The notes beneath the pieces are model-generated. The model was not told the origin of the DNA. It saw nothing but the letters and a program-made list of their open reading frames with translations, and searched no databases. This document shows positions 24,353-32,954 of a stretch of DNA of 42,487 bases, piece after piece (the stretch's first letter is position 1; each line of letters opens with the position of its first letter). Made by a program: the position numbers and the translations under genes. The stretch is from NCBI GenBank assembly GCA_964454265.1, contig CAYVXD010000020.1:1-42487 (forward strand). Reading direction: 5' to 3'. Origin of the DNA: JAUWMI01 sp964454265. GTDB lineage: Bacteria; Sumerlaeota; Sumerlaeia; MWCT01; JAUWMI01.

Positions 24353-25903
24353 ATGTCTGGAGCAAATTTTTCAAAGCACCCAATTGAGAAACGCCTTCTG
24401 ATTCTCAGTCTGCTGGTGCTTCTCTGTGCAGTCGCCTTGATGGGCCAGGTGGCCAGCAAGGTCAAGACGGAAGAGCAGGACGAAGAGTTCTACCGGTTTG
24501 TGGATCTCTTTGCCGAGGTCTATAAAGACATCCAGAGCAAATATGTAAGGGAGGTTGACTCGGAGAAGCTCTTTGAGGGAGTCCTGAACGGGATGTTCCT
24601 TACTCTGGATCCTCATAGCCAGTACATGGGGCCTGATGCCCTGACGGAGCTTGAGAAGGATACAGAAGGGCAATTTTCCGGTATCGGGATACATATTACG
24701 CTCAAGAATAAGATCTTGACCGTAGTGGCGCCGATTCCGGGCTCGCCGGCAGCGCAGTTGGGCCTCCAGCCCTGGGATCGCATCATCGAGATTGAAGGGA
24801 AGTCTACGGAAGGCATTACGCTGATTGAGGCAGTAAAGAAACTGACAGGGCCACCCGGCACCACAGTGACCATTACTGTATATCGCGCAGCTGAACCCAA
24901 GCCGCTCCATTTTACTCTTACGCGCGAGACCATCAAAATCCGAAGCATTTATTCAAAGATCTTTGACGATGTTGTAGGCTATACACGGATAGCCAAATTC
25001 AGTGAGCAGACGGCGAGAGATCTCGAGCATGCAATCCTCGAACAGGTTGAAAAAGGCGTCAAGGGTCTTATCATTGACATCCGATTTAACACCGGCGGAT
25101 TGTTGCAGCAGGCAATTGAGGTGGCTGACCTGTTTGTGTCAGAGGGCGAGGTGATTGTCTCGACTCGCGGGCGTATTCCAAGCCAGACTCGCGAATACCG
25201 AGCGGACCGCGACCCAATCACGCATATTCCCATGGTTGTGCTCATCAATCAGTTCAGTGCCAGCGCCTCGGAAATCGTTGCGGGCGCAATCAAGGATCAT
25301 CGCCTGGGGATTCTGGTCGGGCCGAAAGGCGAGAAGACTTTTGGCAAAGGCTCGGTTCAGACCATTGAAGAACTCCATCATTCGCTTTCCAAGGATGAGC
25401 ACGGCAACTATCGGCGCAGTGCCATTCGCCTGACCACCGCTGAATATTACACGCCAAATGGAGACAAAATTCATGGAGAAGGTATTAAGCCCGATTGGGA
25501 GGTCGAGCTGCCAGAAGGCCACGAGCTGGCACTGTCGCGCCATGGACTCCTCGGTGAGCCGGATGTGCGTGAACCGGAGCATAAGGAGAAGAGCCAAATA
25601 GAGGAACCGCCACAGGAGGAAGAGCTACAGGAGCCGCAAGGGGAATCGAAGAATGTTGATACAATAACAACACCTTCAGTTGAGGAACCGGGGCCCGAGG
25701 AGAGACCCACGGAATTCTATCTGCCTGAGCAACTGCCGAGGCCCGAGGGGATATCCCCACAATTGTATCTGCCAGAGCGACAAGAGTGGGTGAAAGAGGG
25801 CGAAGCTAAGGAGGAGAAATTTGTTGATGTCCAGCTTGAGGAGGCGATCAAAATTATAAAGGCTCACATTGCGATGGGATCGCTTGGCGCAGCGAGTAAG
25901 TAG
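24353..25903 (+). CDS. C-terminal processing peptidase (CtpA, S41)
   Basis: This 516-residue periplasmic serine protease trims C-termini of envelope proteins. The ATG at 24353 has GAGGAG five bases upstream. A signal/anchor helix (LLILSLLVLLCAVALMGQVA) precedes the N-terminal helical region, the PDZ domain (GQFSGIGIHITLKNKIL ... PAAQLGLQPWDRI) and the S41 core. The catalytic Ser is in NQFSASASEIVAGAI and the Lys in KTFGKGSVQT. After the core, about 95 residues rich in Glu and Pro, including two YLPE repeats (FYLPEQLPRPEG, LYLPERQEW), separate it from the usual C-terminal helix (VQLEEAIKIIKAHI). That acidic linker is unusual. Neighbouring ftsX and EnvC-like genes point to cell-wall remodelling at division. 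Confidence 0.94.
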   Translation: MSGANFSKHPIEKRLLILSLLVLLCAVALMGQVASKVKTEEQDEEFYRFVDLFAEVYKDIQSKYVREVDSEKLFEGVLNGMFLTLDPHSQYMGPDALTELEKDTEGQFSGIGIHITLKNKILTVVAPIPGSPAAQLGLQPWDRIIEIEGKSTEGITLIEAVKKLTGPPGTTVTITVYRAAEPKPLHFTLTRETIKIRSIYSKIFDDVVGYTRIAKFSEQTARDLEHAILEQVEKGVKGLIIDIRFNTGGLLQQAIEVADLFVSEGEVIVSTRGRIPSQTREYRADRDPITHIPMVVLINQFSASASEIVAGAIKDHRLGILVGPKGEKTFGKGSVQTIEELHHSLSKDEHGNYRRSAIRLTTAEYYTPNGDKIHGEGIKPDWEVELPEGHELALSRHGLLGEPDVREPEHKEKSQIEEPPQEEELQEPQGESKNVDTITTPSVEEPGPEERPTEFYLPEQLPRPEGISPQLYLPERQEWVKEGEAKEEKFVDVQLEEAIKIIKAHIAMGSLGAASK

Positions 25904-25965
25904 CATACGTGTCCAGCAGCTGGGCATGGCGAGCCGGGCGGTTGCCGTCTGGCAGTCGAAAAGAC

Positions 25966-26022
25966 AACGTCGGGAAGAGCAAGTGCTGATTAATAGAACG
26001 AGGCGGATTCCCGACGTTTTCT
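25966..26022 (+). terminator. Terminator after ctpA-type gene
   Basis: The 11-bp sequence aacgtcgggaa (25966-25976) pairs perfectly with ttcccgacgtt (26008-26018). A TTTTCT tract overlaps and follows the right arm. The loop is 31 bases. It lies 60 bp after the protease stop and 30 bp before the exporter gene. Confidence 0.5.
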
Positions 26023-26053
26023 ATTGTGGGCGAAAAGATACAGGATTAGCAGG

Positions 26054-26692
26054 ATGATAACAGGGGGAGCGCTGTTTTTTCACGGCTATGTACTGGGGCT
26101 CATGGCAGCTGCGCCGATCGGGCCGGTTAATGTAGAGATGATTCGGCGGGGATTGCGTGTGGGGTTTTGGGCGCCGTTTTGCATAGGGATGGGCGCAGTG
26201 ACTGCGGACTTTTTTTATGTAACGCTGGCGTCGTTTGGATTTTCATCGTTCTCGCACATTGCAGTGGTCCGAGGGAGCCTGATGCTTCTGGGTGCAGCCC
26301 TGCTGAGCTTCCTGGGGATCTCAGCAATGCGTGAGGCGAGGCATGCGGTATCGCTGTCCGAGAACCCGGGACAAAAGCCGGTTGGCAAGGTTAAGTATTA
26401 CGTGCTGGGGCTACTACTGTGTCTGGCCAATCCAATGACTATTGCCTACTGGCTGGTAGTGAGTGCCGCTTTTCTGCCCGGCGGAGAGGAACTGTGGCGT
26501 ACCTATACAGTTTTAGTGATCAGCGTGTCAGCGGGATGTATATCGTGGGTAGTCTTTATTTCAACGGTGCTGCACGCATCGCGGCGTCACGTGAGTTCCA
26601 GGCTTTTTCAGTACGTCAACCTGGTGAGCGGGGTTTTGCTGGTTGGCTACGGTCTCTTTTTTGTGGCAAAGTTTATCCGCCTTATCTGGTAA
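26054..26692 (+). CDS. LysE/RhtB-type amino-acid exporter
   Basis: This 212-residue inner-membrane protein has about six hydrophobic segments. It carries the LysE-family N-terminal motif LMAAAPIGPVNVEMIRRGLR (normally G-P-x-x), and LCLANPMTIAYWLV in the middle is a second family hallmark. Members export amino acids or related small molecules. The ATG at 26054 has AGGA eight bases upstream; that stretch (26037-26065, gatacaggattagcaggatg...) looks like part of the dispersed 'acaggattaacaggat' repeat, so a repeat copy appears to supply the translation start region. The 3' end overlaps that of the convergent NUDIX gene by 11 bp. The exported compound is unknown. Confidence 0.85.
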   Translation: MITGGALFFHGYVLGLMAAAPIGPVNVEMIRRGLRVGFWAPFCIGMGAVTADFFYVTLASFGFSSFSHIAVVRGSLMLLGAALLSFLGISAMREARHAVSLSENPGQKPVGKVKYYVLGLLLCLANPMTIAYWLVVSAAFLPGGEELWRTYTVLVISVSAGCISWVVFISTVLHASRRHVSSRLFQYVNLVSGVLLVGYGLFFVAKFIRLIW

Positions 26693-27431
26693 GCAGGGCA
26701 GGATAGAGGCGAAGGCGCGCCAGTTGCGCAGGTCTTAGGCGGGCAGTGTCGAGGCGGTAAAGTCTATGGCGTTGCGCGTGGGAGACATGGGCTCTTTTAG
26801 CGCAAGGTTTGAGAATGCCAATCTTGTGCAAGGCGCGGGCAAATCGCTGAGGTTGAAGTGGCTCGCCCATGATGGTTTCAAATGATTTTCGAACCGTACT
26901 GACGGTGAACTGCTGCGGCAGAAAAGGGAAGACGAACGGGTAACGTTCGATGCGGTGGCGAAGATACGCGAGGGTACGTTTGAGAATCATGCGATGGTCG
27001 AACGCCAGTGGTGGAAGATTGAAAAGGGAAAACCAGCCAACGCCCTTTGCGTCGTCACCAGCATGGGGACGAACCTTGTCCGGCTGAACAATGCCTAGAT
27101 AGACTATAGAAATCACGCGGGTACGCGGGTCGCGCCGGGGATCGCCCGCAACGAAGAATTGATCAAGATTGCGCGGGCTCAGTTTGACCCCGGTTTCTTC
27201 GGCGAGTTCGCGTACCGTGGCTTCTTTCAACGGTTCCCACAAATCAATAAACCCTCCGGGAATGGCCCAGTGGTCTTTAAACGGGGGATTCTTGCGCACA
27301 ATCAGGAGCACCTTGAGATCGTTTTCCTTGAGTGTAAGAACCACTGCGTCAACCGTGACCGCCGGCCGCTCGTAGTGCACGGAAGTCTGTTTGCTTCGCT
27401 TTGCCCGCTCTTTGTGCTTTGCCCGTGTCAT
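26682..27431 (-). CDS. NUDIX hydrolase with winged-helix C-terminus (NrtR-like)
   Basis: The 249-residue protein has a NUDIX domain (about residues 22-150). Its perfect box is G-x5-E-x7-R-E-L-x-E-E-x-G in GFIDLWEPLKEATVRELAEETGV. A C-terminal section with winged-helix character follows (FTVSTVRKSFETIMGEPLQPQRFARALHKIGIL). This is the layout of NrtR-type regulators, in which the NUDIX domain senses ADP-ribose-like NAD metabolites. The nadE gene ends 211 bp upstream on the same strand, which supports a link to NAD supply. The protein could instead be a hydrolase of ADP-ribose. The basic N-terminus (RAKHKERAKRSKQ) and the very Arg/Leu-rich tail are unusual. Confidence 0.85.
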   Translation of the reverse strand: MTRAKHKERAKRSKQTSVHYERPAVTVDAVVLTLKENDLKVLLIVRKNPPFKDHWAIPGGFIDLWEPLKEATVRELAEETGVKLSPRNLDQFFVAGDPRRDPRTRVISIVYLGIVQPDKVRPHAGDDAKGVGWFSLFNLPPLAFDHRMILKRTLAYLRHRIERYPFVFPFLPQQFTVSTVRKSFETIMGEPLQPQRFARALHKIGILKPCAKRAHVSHAQRHRLYRLDTARLRPAQLARLRLYPALLTR

Positions 27432-27575
27432 CCAGAGCTCCTGTGGTACGCCTTTCCACCAAGCGATATGAGTTGCCCGCTCCAGGCGGCCTTACCTGAT
27501 TTTGCCTTCCTGTACAGCATACACCAGTGGACTACGCTCGTTTTCCCAAGCACCACCAGATTATCTAATTGTAAT

Positions 27576-27604
27576 ATAGGGTGGCACGGGCATCTTGCCC
27601 GTGA
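27576..27604. repeat. Short palindrome between nadE and NUDIX gene
   Basis: The sequence cacgggcatcttgcccgtg is a perfect 8-bp stem hairpin. A similar unit (cacgggctggaagcccgtg) lies near 10259-10277. No T-run follows in the direction of nadE transcription, so it is a dispersed palindrome rather than a clear terminator. Confidence 0.5.
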
Positions 27605-27641
27605 TAACTTTGGTAAGTTTCCCAGACCAGAGCCGTCGCTA

Positions 27642-29273
27642 CTAGATCCCTTTTGCAATGGGCATTCGCCAGCCGTAGCCGAACGCCTTACTGGTGACTT
27701 TCAGTCCGGGTGGCGCTTGCTGGCGCTTGTATTCATTGCTGTCAATGCGTTTAATAATATTTTCAATGAAGCTCCGCTCGAATCCCATCGCCACGATATC
27801 CTCCACTCCCTTGCGATCCTCAACATACGCTTTGATGATCGGATCGAGAATCGGGTAAGGTGGCAGCGAGTCTTCGTCCTTCTGATTTTTGCGCAGTTCA
27901 GCTGAAGGTGGTCGGCTGAGCACAGAGGCGGGGATGATCTCGCGGTCGCGGTTCACGTAAGTGGCAAGCTCATAGACTGTGGTTTTCGGCACATCCGAGA
28001 TGACGGCAAGGCCTCCAACCATGTCGCCGTACAGCGTGCAATAGCCCATAGCGAGTTCCGACTTATTCCCGGTACTCAAGACGAGGTAGCCGAATTTGTT
28101 CGACAGGGCCATAAGGATATTGCCACGAATGCGTGCCTGGATGTTCTCTTCCGTGACGTCAAAAGGTTTGTCCTTAAAGTGTTCGGTCAGGGACTCGAGG
28201 TAGCTGGTAAAGATAGGCTCAATGGGGATAACGCAGTATTCGATGCCAAGGCGGCTTGCCAGCTCAGCAGCATCCTTGGTGCTGACATCTGAGGTGAAAC
28301 GAGACGGCATGAAAGTGCCAACGACATTCTCGCGTCCCAGGGCCTCCACGGCGAGCAGTGCTACCAGTGAGGAGTCTATGCCTCCGCTTAGCCCGATAAC
28401 CACACGCCTGAACCCGCATTTCCTCACGTAGTCACGCAAACCGAGGCACAGGGCCTGGTAGAGACGCTCCATGCCTCCTGCCGTGGTTGGATGATGCTCG
28501 CCGGTTGTCTGATCCGTATCGTAGAGGAGCAGGTCTTCCTGAAAATCTCGTCCCTGAGCAACGATCTCTCCCTGGCGATTGAAGACATTGCTCCAACCGT
28601 CGAATATCAGGCTGTCGTTTCCGCCCACGAGATTCGTATGCACCAGTGGGACTTGGTGACGGCGCGCAATCTGGCTGAACATGTCGTGCTTGATCTGGCG
28701 CTTGCCAAGGGTAAACGGCGAGGCGGAAATGTTGATTATGAGATCCACTCCCTGTTCGGTCAGCTCCAGAATCGGGTCGCGTTTGTACAGTCGGCGGCCC
28801 CAATGGAGCTGATTATTCCAGATGTCTTCACAAATGCTAATGCCGAGTCTTTTGCCGCGGAAGCGAGCTGGGGTAACAGAGGGGGCCGGATCGAAGTAAC
28901 GCGCTTCGTCGAACACGTCGTAGGTAGGCAGGAGAGATTTATGATGCACGGAGGAGATGGATTTATCGCAAAGCAGAGCTGCGCTGTTGAAGGTGCCTTT
29001 CCCCTCGGCAGTTTGATTCGGTGCGAGGTAGCCGACGATGGCCCCGATTCCTTCTGTCTCTTGTGTTATGGCCTCGAGCTGGTGCACATTCCTTTCAACG
29101 AACCACTTTTTCTCAACCAGATCTTTAGGAGGATAACCTGTCAGGGTGAGCTCGGGGAAGACGACGAGGTCAATATTCTGCGCCCTGGCTTTACGGATGG
29201 TCTCAATAATGATGCGCGTATTGTGCTCTAGCGCGCCGACGATAGTATTAATCTGTGCGAGGAGAATTTTCAT
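27642..29273 (-). CDS. nadE: Glutamine-hydrolysing NAD+ synthetase
   Basis: NadE amidates nicotinic acid adenine dinucleotide to NAD+. The N-terminal nitrilase-type glutaminase has its Glu-Lys-Cys triad: Glu in VVFPELTLTGYPP, Lys in HHKSLLPTYDVFDE, Cys in LGISICEDIW. The C-terminal synthetase carries the PP-loop LSGGIDSSLVALLAVEALG and the TGNKSELAMGYCTLYGDM region. At 543 residues it is a full two-domain enzyme able to use glutamine. It lies between mqnC and the NUDIX gene on the same strand, the latter possibly its regulator. Confidence 0.96.
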   Translation of the reverse strand: MKILLAQINTIVGALEHNTRIIIETIRKARAQNIDLVVFPELTLTGYPPKDLVEKKWFVERNVHQLEAITQETEGIGAIVGYLAPNQTAEGKGTFNSAALLCDKSISSVHHKSLLPTYDVFDEARYFDPAPSVTPARFRGKRLGISICEDIWNNQLHWGRRLYKRDPILELTEQGVDLIINISASPFTLGKRQIKHDMFSQIARRHQVPLVHTNLVGGNDSLIFDGWSNVFNRQGEIVAQGRDFQEDLLLYDTDQTTGEHHPTTAGGMERLYQALCLGLRDYVRKCGFRRVVIGLSGGIDSSLVALLAVEALGRENVVGTFMPSRFTSDVSTKDAAELASRLGIEYCVIPIEPIFTSYLESLTEHFKDKPFDVTEENIQARIRGNILMALSNKFGYLVLSTGNKSELAMGYCTLYGDMVGGLAVISDVPKTTVYELATYVNRDREIIPASVLSRPPSAELRKNQKDEDSLPPYPILDPIIKAYVEDRKGVEDIVAMGFERSFIENIIKRIDSNEYKRQQAPPGLKVTSKAFGYGWRMPIAKGI

Positions 29274-29499
29274 GCTGTTGCCCCTCCCGGTTTGCCAGTT
29301 GTTTTGCGCTGGCTGGCCGAGCGTTCTAAGTGCTCTGATTCATAATTATGGTGACATATTTTAATCCGGATGCACAATAGACTCTTCACTTCGTTCAGAG
29401 TGACAGGAAGGGTCATTCTGAGGCGCAGCCAAAGAATCTCACCCAGGAAACTTGCGTCGCCGTAGTTACGAAAATATGTACTAAGCGATGATCTGGTAT

Positions 29500-30588
29500 C
29501 TAATTCAAGATTGTATAGTAAAAATTTCGGATTTTCGGGGTGAATCCGAGCTCGCAGATCAGGCGTTCGATCTCAGCTCTCTCCATGCGGAAGCAGACAC
29601 CAGCTGCCCGCACAACGTTTTCTTCAATCATGGTGCTGCCGAAGTCATTGCCGCCAAAAAGGAGCGCAATCTGGGCAATCTTCGCCCCCTGCGTGACCCA
29701 TGAAACTTGCAGATTGGCAATGTTGTCCAGGTATAGGCGCGAAATCGCCAGCGTTTTAAGATATTCTACACCACCCACCTGCTTGAGTGCAAGCGCTGTG
29801 TTCGTCGGCTGAAACGTCCAGGGGATAAATGCCGTGAAGCCGCCTGTTTCGTCCTGCAATGCTCGAATCTGTTCGAGATGTTCGACGCGTTCTTCGAGAG
29901 TTTCGATGTGGCCGAACATCATGGTGGCTGTTGTGCGCAGACCAAGGCGGTGTGCCGTGCGCATGACTTCCAGCCATTCGTCTTTCGTACACTTTCTCGG
30001 GCTCAACTGTTCGCGGCACCGCTGGCTCAGAATCTCTGCCCCACCGCCAGGAATGCTATCCAGGCCTGCATGGTGGAGTCGTGCGATTACTCTCTCAAGT
30101 GAAAGCGTATTCTGCTTCGCGAAATGCACAATTTCCGGTGGCGAGAAGGCGTGGATATGAATCGGGAAATTGGCTTTAATGAATTGGAGCATCTCTTCGT
30201 AGAATTCTAGAGGCAGCTCGGGATGCAAACCGCCTTGCATCAAGATTTGCGTTCCACCCAGCGCGACTGTCTCTTCAATCTTCCCGTGCAATGTGTCGAA
30301 GGAAAGAACGTATGCCTCCGGGTCTTCGAGCTTGCGATAGAAGGCGCAGAAGGCGCAGCCTGAGATGCAGACGTTTGTATAATTTATGTTGCGGTCAACG
30401 ATGTAGGTGATCAGAGGCTCGGGATGGAGACGGGTATTGACAGCGTGGGCAGCGCGGCCAAGGCGAACCAGATCCGTAGAGCGAAAAAGTAGCACGGCCT
30501 CCTCAGATGAAAGTCGTGCACCTTCCAGAACGTTATCCAGAATCTTATTGAGCTGAGAAGCGGAGGCTGTTGGTTCGGTTATTTTCAT
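29500..30588 (-). CDS. mqnC: Cyclic dehypoxanthinylfutalosine synthase (MqnC)
   Basis: MqnC is a radical SAM enzyme that cyclises dehypoxanthine futalosine in the futalosine route to menaquinone. The 362-residue protein has the [4Fe-4S]-binding C-x3-C-x2-C in NVCISGCAFCAF. ILMQGGLHPELPLEFYEEML and GLDSIPGGGAEIL are typical of MqnC rather than MqnE. The C-terminal barrel region ALLFGGNDFGSTMIEENV is intact. Its partner mqnE lies 360 bp upstream on the same strand, so two steps of the pathway are clustered. MqnA, MqnB and MqnD are not in the window. Confidence 0.93.
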   Translation of the reverse strand: MKITEPTASASQLNKILDNVLEGARLSSEEAVLLFRSTDLVRLGRAAHAVNTRLHPEPLITYIVDRNINYTNVCISGCAFCAFYRKLEDPEAYVLSFDTLHGKIEETVALGGTQILMQGGLHPELPLEFYEEMLQFIKANFPIHIHAFSPPEIVHFAKQNTLSLERVIARLHHAGLDSIPGGGAEILSQRCREQLSPRKCTKDEWLEVMRTAHRLGLRTTATMMFGHIETLEERVEHLEQIRALQDETGGFTAFIPWTFQPTNTALALKQVGGVEYLKTLAISRLYLDNIANLQVSWVTQGAKIAQIALLFGGNDFGSTMIEENVVRAAGVCFRMERAEIERLICELGFTPKIRNFYYTILN

Positions 30589-30949
30589 GCCTGCTACGTA
30601 TTACCTGTTAAAATTAGTTTTAAGAATTTTTATTGCCCCGTTGAAAATCTACATATACCTGCATGACAATGGGCAACGCCCTGGGACAATGAAATTCTCC
30701 CCCATTACACCAGCCCTGTAAGGGTTCACCCTGAAGGATTCACCCTGAAGGGCGAAACATATCGAAGATGCGCCTCAGGCGTGTTGGAATTCGTGCACCT
30801 GGAGGTTTTCAACAGAGAAAATTTTTATCTGCGTTCATCTGTGTTCATCTGTGGTTTCGATATATTAGTTACTGTTGCAACCGCAGATGCACGCAAATTT
30901 TGTAGGGGCACGCCTAGGCGCGCCCCTACTCCATTCGTTGCACAATTAT
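30589..30949. repeat. Repeat-filled gap between mqnE and mqnC
   Basis: No gene is seen. 30721-30752 (agggttcaccctgaaggatt...) is an inverted copy of the sequence at 34321-34351. 30824-30957 is a composite repeat: 'gttcatctgtgttcatctgtggttt', then 'aaccgcagatgcacgca', then the palindrome gtaggggcacgcctaggcgc ... cccctac at 30902-30929, then 'ccattcgttgcacaatt'. An inverted copy of the whole occurs at 38438-38586. The right end runs into the last codons of mqnE. Confidence 0.7.
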
Positions 30950-32086
30950 TTATGAAGAATCTTGTTTACAAAATCCATGGGCCTGGCCGGAGATGGTTGT
31001 TGATTTCACAACGGGATTATACAGGGTGTCGCGTTCAACAGGGGTGCGGCCGGCTTCAATGATGAGCGCGGTCATTTCATCAACCGACAGAGCCTGCGGC
31101 GTTTCAGCACCGGCAGCGTGCGTGATTCGCTCTTGCACCACTGTCCCATCGAGATCGTCAACGCCGAATACGAGCGAGACCTGGGACAGTTTCAGACCCA
31201 GCATGATCCAGAACGCCTTGAGGTGTGGGAAATTGTCGAGCATCAAGCGCGAAACAGCAAGTGTTTTAAGATCAAGGTAGCCTGTGGTTAGTGGTAAATC
31301 GGCAAATTCAGTGTGCTGCGGATGAAATGCCAGAGGAACGAATGCCATGAAGCCATTCGTGCGATCTTGCAGCTCCCGCAATCGAATAAGATGGTCTATT
31401 CGCTCCTCAATCGTCTCCTTATGACCGTATAGCATAGTGGCGTTTGAGCGAATGCCCATCTCGTGAGCGGTCTGCATGACCTCGAGCCACTGGTCAGGGG
31501 GAAGTTTGCGCGGACAGATTTCGCGCCGCACACGATCCGCAAAAATCTCAGCGCCACCGCCCGGAATTGAGCCCTGCCCGGCCTGGCGCAGCTGCTCGAG
31601 TGTATCTTTCAGCGACAGTCCGCTCCGCTTCGCCATGTGGGCAATCTCAACTGCAGTGAATGCCTGCAGATGCACGTGTGGATAGAGACGCTTTAGTGCG
31701 GCGAGCATCTCGAGGTAATATTCAAAGTCAAGCGTGGGATGGAGTCCACCAACAATATGGATTTCGGTTGCGCCGCGAGGCAGGGCCGTGAGTGCGCGCT
31801 CGACAATCTGATCAACAGTCATGGTGTATGCGTCGGGATCGTCTGGATTTTTTCCGAAGGCGCAGAATCTGCAGCGGTTTACGCAGATGTTGGAATAATT
31901 AATGTGGAGATTGACAATGTAGTAGGCGGCGTTGCCATTTAGCGCTTCGCGTTTGCGATTAGCCAGCGCGCCGATGGCTAGCAGATCGGGCGATTGGTAA
32001 AGCGTAATACCGTCATCAGCACTAAGGCGTTTGTTTTCCTCCACTTTTCTCTGGATGCGCTGTAACTCTGGTGATAGGTTGATCAT
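30950..32086 (-). CDS. mqnE: Aminodeoxyfutalosine synthase (MqnE)
   Basis: MqnE is a radical SAM enzyme that joins the enolpyruvyl benzoate precursor to SAM, giving aminofutalosine at the entry of the futalosine menaquinone pathway. The 378-residue protein has C-x3-C-x2-C in NICVNRCRFCAF followed by GKNPDDPDAYTM, the MqnE-specific EIHIVGGLHPTLDFEYYLEML, and the family motif GSIPGGGAEIFADRVR. The ATG at 32086 is chosen because GGAGT lies five bases upstream; an in-frame TTG at 32119 has none. The final residue and stop codon fall in a dispersed repeat, so the C-terminal tail after YNPVV (STTISGQAHGFCKQDSS) may not be ancestral. Confidence 0.93.
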   Translation of the reverse strand: MINLSPELQRIQRKVEENKRLSADDGITLYQSPDLLAIGALANRKREALNGNAAYYIVNLHINYSNICVNRCRFCAFGKNPDDPDAYTMTVDQIVERALTALPRGATEIHIVGGLHPTLDFEYYLEMLAALKRLYPHVHLQAFTAVEIAHMAKRSGLSLKDTLEQLRQAGQGSIPGGGAEIFADRVRREICPRKLPPDQWLEVMQTAHEMGIRSNATMLYGHKETIEERIDHLIRLRELQDRTNGFMAFVPLAFHPQHTEFADLPLTTGYLDLKTLAVSRLMLDNFPHLKAFWIMLGLKLSQVSLVFGVDDLDGTVVQERITHAAGAETPQALSVDEMTALIIEAGRTPVERDTLYNPVVKSTTISGQAHGFCKQDSS

Positions 32087-32119
32087 TATAACTCCAGATA
32101 AAAAACTAAGGTGCAGCAC

Positions 32120-32632
32120 CCTTCAGTGACGGATAACACTCCGGGGAGTTTAACCCGGATTTTACGTTAGAGAAGAATTTCTTCTCTTTTAAATTCAGAA
32201 CACAGTTTTTAATTTTTTTTTGACATGATTTACAAGATTTACAGGATTTTTTACATTATTTTCATCGTGTCTAATGATTTTTGTCATTCTTTTTGTACTT
32301 CTTTTCAATTTTTTCGACATGATTTACAAGATTAACAGGATTCTTTATATTTTTTTATCTTGTTAATCCTGTTCATCCTGTCTAATAATTTTTGTCATTT
32401 TTTTTGTACTTCTTTTCAATTTTTTCGACATGATTTACAAGATTAACAGGATTTTTACATTATTTTTTATCCTGTTCATCCTATTATCCTGTTTGTGCTT
32501 TTTCTTAATTTCTTGGACAGGATTTGCAGGATCAATGCGTGCATGCGCCGCACGCGTGTGAGAAAGTGAAACTGTAGGGGCGACCCGGTGGGTCGCCCTA
32601 CTCCTCTGATAATGAGCGAAGGTCAGCGGATC
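32120..32632. repeat. Imperfect tandem array and GTAGGGGCG palindrome
   Basis: The region 32221-32540 is very A/T-rich and carries three copies of 'gacatgatttacaagatt(a)acaggat' starting at 32222, 32316 and 32427, with a partial fourth near 32515. Spacings are 94, 111 and 88 bp. Each unit also contains 'atcctgttcatcctgtctaa', so parts are self-complementary. 32574-32601 is a gtaggggcgacccggtgggtcgccctac palindrome-like unit near the rubredoxin stop and could act as its transcription end. No gene is present. Confidence 0.7.
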
Positions 32633-32791
32633 CTAGAGCTTTTCAAACTGATCCTTGGGAGCGCCGCACTCCGGGCAGACCCAGTCGTTTGGGATTTTGT
32701 CAAATGGAGTTCCCGGAGCAACTCCGTTGTCTGGATCGCCTATTTCCGGATCGTAAATATATCCGCATACCAAGCATTCGTATTTATCCAT
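32633..32791 (-). CDS. Rubredoxin
   Basis: This 52-residue iron protein transfers electrons through a single Fe(Cys)4 centre. Both knuckles are clear: ECLVCGYIYDP near the start (Cys6, Cys9) and DWVCPECGAPKDQFEKL at the end (Cys39, Cys42), with the conserved aromatic and DPDNGVAPGTPF core between them. An AAAGGAG site lies nine bases before the ATG. It is just upstream (in coordinates) of a ferritin-like gene on the same strand. Rubredoxin with rubrerythrin-type proteins is a well-known peroxide or superoxide defence pair in anaerobes and microaerophiles. Confidence 0.95.
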   Translation of the reverse strand: MDKYECLVCGYIYDPEIGDPDNGVAPGTPFDKIPNDWVCPECGAPKDQFEKL

Positions 32792-32954
32792 GTCTGTACG
32801 CTCCTTTTTTGGGGTATGCCGAGGTCACCCCGATTTCTGGTTCGAACTGCGAACCAGACAGCGCTTTTTGAAAAATAGGGTACAGTCCACGCGCTCGTTC
32901 CTCGCTTGGGACAGTCCCCGATTTTCTACTCCTCATTTCAAATGTGATGGTGTA

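Noticed and set aside
26682..32086. A single mqnE-mqnC-nadE-NUDIX operon
   Set aside because: Gaps of 361, 226 and 210 bp filled with repeats make one transcript uncertain; shared strand alone is not enough.
32221..32540. Possible CRISPR array
   Set aside because: Repeats are long, imperfect and irregularly spaced, spacers are low-complexity, and no cas genes are present.
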